50,151 nucleotides of DNA from a bacterium (GTDB lineage: Bacteria; UBA8248), in contig JAVEPB010000157.1 of assembly GCA_030922375.1 (NCBI GenBank), forward strand, positions 1-50,151, in the 5' to 3' direction. The notes under the pieces are model-generated. The model did no database searches. It saw only the letters and a list, made by a program, of their open reading frames with translations, and was not told where the DNA came from. Every line of letters starts with the position of its first letter. Positions within the stretch are counted from its first letter, which is position 1. Of the stretch, positions 33,475 to 40,957 are shown piece by piece. Both the position numbers and the translations under genes were made by a program.

Positions 33475-33826
33475 AAGGGACGCTCCTTTCAAGAAGCAAT
33501 TTTCAAGAAACAAAATGGAAATCGAAAACTGGTTTGTCTTTCTATTTGGATAAAAAAATTCTATCACACGGACGGAAAAGCAAGAAACAAAAAGCCACGG
33601 CTCATCATCCCCGAGCCTACCCGTTTCATCAGCCCACAGGGGGCGGCGAACAACCATCCGCTTCGATTAAATCGGTTAAATATCCATTCGGGATTCACAT
33701 ACTTAGGCGCACAGGCAAGAAAGCCGTGCTTTATGGAAAGGCTTCCGCGTTGTTTTAATCAACCGTTTCGGGACCGGCTCCCAAGCCCCCACACGAGAGC
33801 CCGGGAGCACATCTTCCCGAAACTTC
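33475..33826. other. 352-nt intergenic region, little recognisable
   Basis: Lies within a minus-strand gene series, between the DapA-like stop and the MetE-like start. There is a weak 6-bp inverted repeat (GCTCCC 33777-33782, GGGAGC 33803-33808), too poor to call a terminator. The 33480-33600 part is AT-rich and may carry the promoter for the two MetE-like genes. I find no gene. Confidence 0.4.
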
Positions 33827-34798
33827 TTAACTTTTAATCTTGTCCAAAAGGCCTGTCGCCTCGAGATCCTTGCGAAATTCCCGTTTTTCCTGATCGGTCA
33901 GCGATACGACCGGGGGGCGCACCCCGCCGGCGGGCAGACCCAGCACCTCGGTCCACTCCTTTAAATAGGCTGTCGTCCGCCCGTTGGGGCCCGTCGTGAA
34001 GTACTTTTTGCGAACGGCCCGGAGCGGTTCGAGCGAGAAGTTGATCTCCGAGGCTTTTTTCATGTCGCCCGCCATGGCCGCCTCGTAGTAATCGCGGATC
34101 GGAGTGTAGCCCGGCACCTGGAATAGAAAAGGCGTGGGCGATGACATATGGACCTGCATTCCCAGGTGAGCGAGGCTGACGAGAAAACGCTCCTCGTCGG
34201 GATCGCAGACGACGATTTGGTCTCCCACCCTCCGCCGCACTTCGCTCTGATGAGCCATGCTGGGGACGGCGTTCTTGATGCAGCAGATGTTTTCCAGGCC
34301 GGCCAGGCGCTCGATGAGCTCGGGGCTCAGCGTCGTCCCCGACTTGGGTTGGTTGAACAACGAAAGGCCGATATCGATCTGATCGCAGATGGTCTTGAAG
34401 TAAAGATAAATCTCGTCGTCGTCGTGCGCCCCGTACACCGGGTTGATCATGATCGCGTAGTCGGCACCGACTTCCTCGGCGTGCTTGGTCAGCTCGACGG
34501 CCTCCTGGATGGTGACTTGCGGGGTGTGCGGGATGGTCTGGGCCTTCCCCCGGCTCTCCTCGCATACGATGTGCTGTACGCGCTTTCGCTCCTGGACGGA
34601 AAGCGACCAGTATTCGCCCATCAGGCCGTTGCAGAAAAACCCATCGATCTTGAGATCGTCGATGCAGGTCCGCACGATGGTGCGGAGGCCCTCTTCGTCT
34701 ATTTCGCCGTCCGGCTTATAGGGAGTCGTAAGAGCCGCCCAGACACCCGTCATTTTCTCCCTGCAATACGCCTTCGCTTCGCTCTTGGTATATTCCAT
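33827..34798 (-). CDS. dihydrodipicolinate synthase/N-acetylneuraminate lyase-family aldolase with Tyr-to-Phe
   Basis: 323 aa class I (Schiff-base) lyase barrel. The lysine is Lys175 in CCIKNAVPS. The second near-universal residue, the Tyr of the YN-x-P motif that shuttles protons, is Phe148 here (SLFNQPKSG, codon TTC). The GTTGE motif that binds the 2-oxo acid reads NGLMGEYWSLS (about 57-67). So this is not lysine-pathway DapA; the family also contains hydratase-aldolases and decarboxylating members for other oxo acids. A 16-residue N-terminal extension precedes the barrel. It lies 229 nt downstream of the Liv-type permease, possibly processing the imported compound. Confidence 0.87.
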   Translation of the reverse strand: MEYTKSEAKAYCREKMTGVWAALTTPYKPDGEIDEEGLRTIVRTCIDDLKIDGFFCNGLMGEYWSLSVQERKRVQHIVCEESRGKAQTIPHTPQVTIQEAVELTKHAEEVGADYAIMINPVYGAHDDDEIYLYFKTICDQIDIGLSLFNQPKSGTTLSPELIERLAGLENICCIKNAVPSMAHQSEVRRRVGDQIVVCDPDEERFLVSLAHLGMQVHMSSPTPFLFQVPGYTPIRDYYEAAMAGDMKKASEINFSLEPLRAVRKKYFTTGPNGRTTAYLKEWTEVLGLPAGGVRPPVVSLTDQEKREFRKDLEATGLLDKIKS

Positions 34799-35027
34799 CG
34801 AAAAATCCCCCCTCTCAGGAAAAGGACAGCGTGCGTTCCGCGTGCCGCGTGCCGGGCCGCTCGCCGGAAAATTAGTATCCCCTAAAGGGCGGCCGCTACT
34901 TCACTGGCCACCCGACTTCTCGAAAAAACGGTAAATCGCCAAACGAAGCTACCGAAGATGTCCTATTGTCTAAGTGTTAACTACATTCGTCAAACCCTTT
35001 CGCGTTTCCCCTCAAAACCGGAAAGAC

Positions 35028-36848
35028 TCAATTTCGGAACGACGGCCGGGGCTGCAATATGCCCCTGCCGAACAAGTAACCCATGATCCCCTTCGGAGCG
35101 AAAAGAACGACGACAACCATGAGCACACCCGCGACGAACTGATGGAAGTGCGGAAAGTTGGCCCATGTGAATTCCGTAATGAGGTAGAAGGTGGTTGCGC
35201 CGATCACCGGTCCCCACGCCGTTCCCCTGCCCCCCAATATACACATGAGAACCATCTGAATGCTCAAGAGAATATTGAACACGGTTTCGGGATCGATGTA
35301 GGTGATGTACCAGGCGTAAATCCCTCCTACGACCCCGGGGAAGAACGCGCTCAGAAGGAAAGCGAAGAGCTTGTAGTATGTAGTGTTGACTCCGAGCGTT
35401 TCTGCCGCGGCCTCGTCCTCGCGAACGGACAAAAGCCTGAGGCCGAACCTGCTGGAGTCGAGCCACGAGCCCACGAGCAGGACTCCGACAACAGCCGATC
35501 CCATCGCGAAATAGATCGGGATAATGTGGCGCACCAAGGGAAGCGAAATACCTTCGGCGCCCCCCGTGAACTCCTCGAATATCGAGACCATTATGGCCAT
35601 CAGTTCGTTGAGTCCGATCATGAAAATAGCGAAGTAAGGCCCCCTCAGCCTCAGACATAGCGCCCCGACAGGCAGAGCCAGAACCACCGCGCACACCCCG
35701 CCGATGAGGGAAGCCGGGAACCAATGGACATGCCAATGTGTAATTAGCAAAGCGGCCGCGTATGCGCCCGTGCCGAAAAAAACCGCGTGTCCCAGGGAGA
35801 CGTAGCCCGTGTAGCCCGAGATGAAATTCCAGCCCCCGGCCATAGCGATATACATGAAAATGAGAAGTCCCATGGAGATGTAGTAGGGCCCCACGAGGAA
35901 GGGATAGGCCGAAAAGATTATCAGGCCGATGAAGGCGTAACCGATTTTGAAATTCATCGGCTCAACCAGAGCGTTGGCCGAAAGAGCCGGAGAGGCCGGC
36001 CGCAGAAGGAGAACGAGGAGAAGAATGATGTAGTGTATGGCGCCCCCGCCTTCGCCCGAGAGATAAAGGCTTCCCACGCCCTCGACCACGCCCAGCAGAA
36101 TTCCGCCCACCATCGCACCCACGACGCTTCCCATCCCTCCCAGGACAATCACCGTGAACGAGCGCATCAGGTAGGTTTCGCCCATCTCGGGGTAGATGGC
36201 AAACATGATGCTGGCAAGAGCGCCGGCCACCGCGCCCATGGCGCTCGCCAATCCGAAGGTGATGAAGTAAATACGGCGAACGTTGATTCCGCACGTCGAA
36301 GCGAGATCGTGGCTGCCCGCGGTCGCGCGGATGGCTTTCCCCAGCAGGGACATCCGCAGAAAGAAGAAAACAATCACAGTGAACAACAGGGCGAGCCCAG
36401 CTCCAACCATTCGGGACTTTGGGAACACCATCCCCCCGGCGAGCCAAGAACCCGTCAGGTAGGGGATGGCCTTGAAATCGGGCGTCCATAGCCAGATGGC
36501 GAGGTTCACGATACAGACCGATATCCCGAAAGTGACTAAGAGGGAAGTAGTTTCAATGTTTTCGACAATCCGCTCGATGATACTTTTTTCCAACAGTGCA
36601 CCCAGGGCGAACATGGCCGGAGCGGAGAACACGATGGACAAAATGGGGTTCAGCCCGAGAAGGTGAAAGAGCCAGAAGCTGGTGTAGGCTCCCAGCATGA
36701 GCATCGCCCCGTGCGCGACGTTGATAACGTGCATCACGCCAAATGTCAGGGTGAGACCCAGGGCCATGAGCGAGTACACCGCGCCGATCAGGAGGCCGCT
36801 CAAGACCGCCTGGGAGAGCATCAAACTCATCCCATCCGTGAACATCAA
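35028..36848 (-). CDS. fused LivH-LivM branched-chain amino acid-type ABC permease
   Basis: 606 aa. Residues 1 to about 296 form a complete LivH-type permease (VLSGLLIGAVYSLMALGLTLTFGVMHVIN, later FTVIVLGGMGSVVGAMVGG). Residues about 298-606 form a complete LivM-type permease (AMAGGWNFISGYTGYVSLGHAVFFGTGAYAAA, later LGGRGTAWGPVIGA). The two are usually separate genes; here there is one uninterrupted frame with a short linker (ANALVEPMNFK). The substrate-binding gene lies upstream, but no LivG/LivF ATPases are in the operon, so the pump must borrow them. Importer for branched amino acids, amides, urea-like or aromatic acids. Confidence 0.92.
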   Translation of the reverse strand: MMFTDGMSLMLSQAVLSGLLIGAVYSLMALGLTLTFGVMHVINVAHGAMLMLGAYTSFWLFHLLGLNPILSIVFSAPAMFALGALLEKSIIERIVENIETTSLLVTFGISVCIVNLAIWLWTPDFKAIPYLTGSWLAGGMVFPKSRMVGAGLALLFTVIVFFFLRMSLLGKAIRATAGSHDLASTCGINVRRIYFITFGLASAMGAVAGALASIMFAIYPEMGETYLMRSFTVIVLGGMGSVVGAMVGGILLGVVEGVGSLYLSGEGGGAIHYIILLLVLLLRPASPALSANALVEPMNFKIGYAFIGLIIFSAYPFLVGPYYISMGLLIFMYIAMAGGWNFISGYTGYVSLGHAVFFGTGAYAAALLITHWHVHWFPASLIGGVCAVVLALPVGALCLRLRGPYFAIFMIGLNELMAIMVSIFEEFTGGAEGISLPLVRHIIPIYFAMGSAVVGVLLVGSWLDSSRFGLRLLSVREDEAAAETLGVNTTYYKLFAFLLSAFFPGVVGGIYAWYITYIDPETVFNILLSIQMVLMCILGGRGTAWGPVIGATTFYLITEFTWANFPHFHQFVAGVLMVVVVLFAPKGIMGYLFGRGILQPRPSFRN

Positions 36849-37028
36849 ATCAAACGCTCCTATCCAAAGCCCATGCCGGGCCGGTCATGTCCGGTAGATT
36901 CCACCCGCTGGACGAAAGACACACCCCACCCTTGAAGCCTCGTAGGAACTGAGTCCCCGAGGCTAATACCCGAGGTTCGTCCCGCCGCGCAGAAATAGAC
37001 TGAGGATTGACCCTTATCATCGGGACAG

Positions 37029-37060
37029 GGCGGGCCGGGCAATGGACGGCTCGGCCCGCC
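37029..37060. repeat. GC-rich intergenic hairpin between binding protein and permease
   Basis: Arms GGCGGGCCGGGC and GCTCGGCCCGCC with an 8-nt spacer; 11 of 12 positions pair, the last as G-T on the plus strand. No T run follows on the minus strand. It is placed like the hairpin at 1912-1937 and probably stabilises the upstream binding-protein mRNA. Confidence 0.55.
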
Positions 37061-37106
37061 GGGAAGCTGCTGTCCGCGCTTTACCCCTTCCCCGCAGGAA
37101 ACTGGC

Positions 37107-38325
37107 CTATTTCCGCTTTTTCCACGAGGGTGCGGGGTAAATGAGTTCGCCGGTGGCCGCACTTTTCGGCCACAAGATGACTTTCTTTCCGTTTTGCCAT
37201 TGCATGGAGGCCCATTCGTGTCCGATCTGCATTCCGGTTTTCGGGTCCACCTCGAAATGGCCCGGCATATAGCTCTTGAAATTCATCTTCGCGATAGCGT
37301 CGCGCATCTTTTTACGATCCAAGGAGCCGACCTCGTTGGCCGCTCGCTCCATTACCTGACCGCAGAGATAGCCGTAAATGACGTGCGAATCCAGGAAACG
37401 ATCATCCTTGTATTGTTGGAAGTACTTCTTCACGAACTCCTTGTTTCCCGGCGTGTCCAGGAAAGGCTCCCAGCCCGAGTAGCCGCCGACGAAATTGGCG
37501 TCCTTGCCTAACCCCTTATCGGAGCCAAACTCGTCGTAGGAGGCCCCTAGCATGACACCGAGATGGCGCGGGTTGAGATCCAGATCCTTGACCTGCTTGG
37601 TGATTGCCAGCCCGTCCGGGTAGTAGCCGAACAAGAAAAGCACGTCCGGATTGAGACCTTTTGCCTTGATGAGGAGTGATGTGAAATCCGTCGTCTTGGG
37701 CGGGTACTTGTCGACCGAGAGGACCTTGAAGCCCATCCTCTTGGCGTGCCGTATCACACCCTTCGCGAGCGAGGCCGGATAGATGCTGGCGGAGTGAATA
37801 ATCGCGACGGACTTGGCCCCCTTCTCCTTGAGCAGCGTGAGATTCCCCAGATGGGAGTCGTTGTTCACCCGCATCACCTGGAAGAGATACTTATAGCCCC
37901 GCGAAAAAGGCTTGGCACTGCTCGAGCCCCCTGCGATCATCGGGTATCCGTACTTCTCCGTGACCGTGCTGGTCGCGTAGGTCACCGGGCTGCTGAAGGG
38001 TCCGAAGATGAGATCCACCTTGTCGAGCGTGATGAGGCGTTCCATGAGCTTCGCGCCCGTTGTGGGGTTGCTCTGGTCGTCATAGATCTTGATCTCCACC
38101 TTGCGGCCCAGGAGCCCCCCCTTTTGCGTTGATATCTTTCTGCCACATTTTATAACCGCGGAGGGTCAACAGACCCGACTTGGCTCTCTTCCCTGTAAGA
38201 GAGATGGCCGTGCCGATCACCACCGGTTTTTTCGCTGCCGCTACAGGCAAGGCCGAGAGAACAACACCCAAAGCAAACACCAGCCCCACAACAACACTAA
38301 GCCAACGTTTAGTTCTTATTCTCAT
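37107..38325 (-). pseudogene. Liv-type ABC solute-binding protein, frameshifted at a G7 tract
   Basis: Periplasmic type I binding protein (Peripla_BP_6) in two frames. The first begins at MRIRTKRW (GGGGGAG upstream) with a signal peptide ending near PVAAA, then VVIGTAISLTGKRAKSG and KDINAKGG. At 38115-38121 the coding strand has seven G; six would join it in frame to LLGRKVEIKIYDDQSNPTTG and the rest of the protein (about 405 aa in all). Every other feature is intact through PAPSWKKRK at the end. It is either a sequencing or assembly homopolymer error, or a real recent or phase-variable frameshift that would silence uptake. It lies upstream of the LivH-LivM fusion. Confidence 0.88.
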
Positions 38326-38450
38326 CGGATTCTCCCCCTTGTTGAGAGTCCGCACCTGGAAGGCCTATCGCTTCCGGCTTGGCGACCCTCGTTGACAGAA
38401 CGTCCATCGCCTATCGCAAATCTATTCTGCCGCCGCATCAACCTCCCGGC

Positions 38451-39644
38451 TCACTCGAGAGGAAGACCCGTGATGCGGGAACTGATCTTGATCCGGAAAA
38501 TATGGTTGTTTCCAGCTCCGTGCAGGAACGAAATCACATCGCGGAGATATTTCTCCACGGGACACTCCCGCATGTAGCCCATCCCTCCGTGAACCTCCAG
38601 CGCCAGGCGGCAGACCTCATACGCCGCCTCCGAGCAAACCACTTTCGTAAGCCAGGACATTTTTGGATCGTAGTCATCCGCATGGTCCACCGCCCAGGAT
38701 GTCCGCCAAAGGACGGACCGCGCCATCTCCAGGCGGGTGTACATATCTCCGATCATCTGGGCGACGGCCTGATGCTGGCCAATGGGCTTTCCGCCCTGGA
38801 CCCGCTCCCTGGAGTACCGGACGGCCTCCTCGAAGGCGGCCCGGCCCACCCCCAACACGGTTGCCCCGTAGCCACCCCTTCCCCGGGCAGTCCGGCTGTT
38901 GCGGAGAGTCTCGGCGCCGCCTTCCTCGCCGAGCCGGTTGACGGCCGGGACTTCGGCGTCCTCGAAAACCAGGGTCGCATTACTCAGAAGGCGGCGCCCC
39001 ATCTTGTCGTGAATCCGGCTGACGGTGAAGCCTCGGGTGTCGGCGGGAACGAGAAAGGGGGTCATCCCCTTGAGGCCTCCCTGGGTCTTGTCGGTCCGGG
39101 TGTAAACCACATAAAGCTTGGCCGTCCCCCCGTTGCTGATGAATTGCTTCGTGCCGTTCAGGCGGTAAATATCGCCGTCGCGCTCCGCGCGCATCTGGAT
39201 CCCCGCGCCCGGAGCGGTGGAAGGGAGGACGTGATCGGTCCCTGCGCCGGGTTCGGTCATGCAGGTCGCAAGGTGATAGCGGTTATCGGCGAGAAACGGG
39301 GGAATGAACATTTCCTTTTGCTCATCGTTCGTCCAGTGCTCGACTATGGGCGTGAATTTCCAGGTTTGATCGAAAGTGGCGGCGACGCCCAGGTCTCCGG
39401 CCCCGAGCTCTTCACCGACGATGGAGAGCGTGAGCATATCCGCACCGCCGCCTCCGCGCTCCTCGCTCAGCGCGAGAGTCCTGAGCCCCAGCTTGGAGCC
39501 TTCCTCGACAATATCGGAGGGTATGCAATCCACGGGATCGGATTGCCTGTCGAATTCGGCCGCGGCGGAACGCACATGTTGATCGACATAATCGCTGGCC
39601 AGGCTCTGAAGCGCCTTTTGCTCGTCAGTCAGGGAAAAATCCAT
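38451..39644 (-). CDS. acyl-CoA dehydrogenase-family flavoprotein (second copy)
   Basis: 397 aa, same subfamily as the gene at 17047-18225: MDFSLTDEQKALQSLASDYV at the N-terminus, FLADNRYHLATCMTEPGAGTD signature, and YSRERVQGGKPIGQHQ before the C-terminal domain. The C-terminal catalytic position reads Ala377-Gly-Asn-Asn (LHGAGNNHIFR) in place of Glu-Gly-Thr, and the isovaleryl-type alternative Glu is Val. It lies 125 nt upstream of the Liv-type binding protein on the same strand and probably leads that operon. An acyl-CoA substrate derived from the imported acid is plausible. Confidence 0.9.
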   Translation of the reverse strand: MDFSLTDEQKALQSLASDYVDQHVRSAAAEFDRQSDPVDCIPSDIVEEGSKLGLRTLALSEERGGGGADMLTLSIVGEELGAGDLGVAATFDQTWKFTPIVEHWTNDEQKEMFIPPFLADNRYHLATCMTEPGAGTDHVLPSTAPGAGIQMRAERDGDIYRLNGTKQFISNGGTAKLYVVYTRTDKTQGGLKGMTPFLVPADTRGFTVSRIHDKMGRRLLSNATLVFEDAEVPAVNRLGEEGGAETLRNSRTARGRGGYGATVLGVGRAAFEEAVRYSRERVQGGKPIGQHQAVAQMIGDMYTRLEMARSVLWRTSWAVDHADDYDPKMSWLTKVVCSEAAYEVCRLALEVHGGMGYMRECPVEKYLRDVISFLHGAGNNHIFRIKISSRITGLPLE

Positions 39645-39884
39645 CGTTACCTCAATTAAAAAAAATGTCGAAAAATGAGAGCCGGGAGCACGAAAAAGGC
39701 CATGCTCTCAAAAACTGATTTTTGATGATATTCAGGATTATGAGACTATGCTCTCAATTAATCAAATTCAGACCTTTTTGTCCTTACTCGGCGGCGGTCC
39801 CCCGCGAAACCAATAAAATAGGCAAAAAATACCCTCTTGGGCGCTCTTGCCATCCAAAATCACGGAGCGCAAACAATTCTCTCC

Positions 39885-40868
39885 TTAAAGAGTCAGGACC
39901 AGCTTACCCATGAATTTTCCGCTCTGAAGAATTTGATGGCATTCGTTCGCACTCTCCAGAGGCATTTCCCGGTCCACCGGGACCCGAAAATTGTGAGCCC
40001 CCCACATCCGATCCAGGCCGCCGATAACATGGGACATGATCGGTTCCAAATTTTTAGCCGCTATCCCGTACACGGCCAGATTTTTGCCCAATACGCCCGG
40101 CACCCGGAACTCCGTCATCGGGCCCTTTCCCGTACCCATTCCGACCAGAACAATCCGCCCCCTGGAGGCCACGGCGTCGAGATCCTGATCGAAATTGTCG
40201 CAGGCGGCCACCTCTACGATGACCTCCACCCCGCGGCCGGCGGTCAACTCCTTGCAACGGCCGGCAAAGTCCTCCTCGCGGTAGTTGATCGTCTCGTCCG
40301 CGCCGTACGAGCGGCAAAATTCGGCCTTCTCCCCGGAACTCACCGTCGTAAGGACGCGGCAGCCGATGGCTTTGGCCAACTGGATTGACGCGATGCCCAC
40401 GGCCCCCGCTCCCCCGTGAACGAGAACCGTCTCCCCGGGTCCCGCTTTCGCCTGAATGACAAGGGCATGCCAGGCAGTCTGGAAAGCCACCGAAAGCGCC
40501 GCGCCATCTGAAAAAGAAACGCCCTCGGGTAGCCGGGAGACAAAGTCGGCTTTCAGAACCACATATTCCGCATACGCCTCTCTTTGACCGTCATATCCGA
40601 ATACCTTCTCGTCTCCATCGAAACCCGAAACATTCTCGCCCCAATCGGCGACTTCACCGGAGATCTCGCTCCCGAGAAGGTGGGGCACCTCGAGATGAGA
40701 CACATAGTTGGCGAGCCCTCTCCGGATTGAGAGATCGACGGGATTCACCCCAACCGCCTTCACCTTGATAAAAAGCTCACCGGGACCGGGACGCGGCTCC
40801 GGAATCTCATCGAGCACCATGGGTTCATCCAGCCTATCGCCGTAGGCATGTACTCTCATCGCTTTCAT
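39885..40868 (-). CDS. medium-chain (MDR) quinone oxidoreductase-like NADPH reductase
   Basis: 327 aa. Start at MKAMRVHAYG, with GGGGAGG 5 nt upstream. The N-terminal GroES-like domain contains VKAVGVNPVDLSIRRG and GSEISGEV; the cofactor domain carries LVHGGAGAVGIASIQLAKAIG (about 149-169). There are no zinc-binding Cys clusters, so it is a zinc-independent quinone reductase or enoyl reductase-like enzyme using NADPH. It is 89 nt downstream of the long amidase gene on the same strand. Substrate unknown; an alpha,beta-unsaturated carbonyl is typical. Confidence 0.9.
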   Translation of the reverse strand: MKAMRVHAYGDRLDEPMVLDEIPEPRPGPGELFIKVKAVGVNPVDLSIRRGLANYVSHLEVPHLLGSEISGEVADWGENVSGFDGDEKVFGYDGQREAYAEYVVLKADFVSRLPEGVSFSDGAALSVAFQTAWHALVIQAKAGPGETVLVHGGAGAVGIASIQLAKAIGCRVLTTVSSGEKAEFCRSYGADETINYREEDFAGRCKELTAGRGVEVIVEVAACDNFDQDLDAVASRGRIVLVGMGTGKGPMTEFRVPGVLGKNLAVYGIAAKNLEPIMSHVIGGLDRMWGAHNFRVPVDREMPLESANECHQILQSGKFMGKLVLTL

Positions 40869-40957
40869 GAACGCCTCCCCTCGAATTTTAAAAACGGAAA
40901 AACTCTTCAAGCGGTCGTCTTTTCTTCCAATCATTGGAGCGCCAATCCTAAATCGGA

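Noticed and set aside
39690-39756. Direct repeat ATGCTCTCAA, two copies about 50 nt apart
   Set aside because: Ten bases only, in an AT-rich gap upstream of an acyl-CoA dehydrogenase; could be chance.
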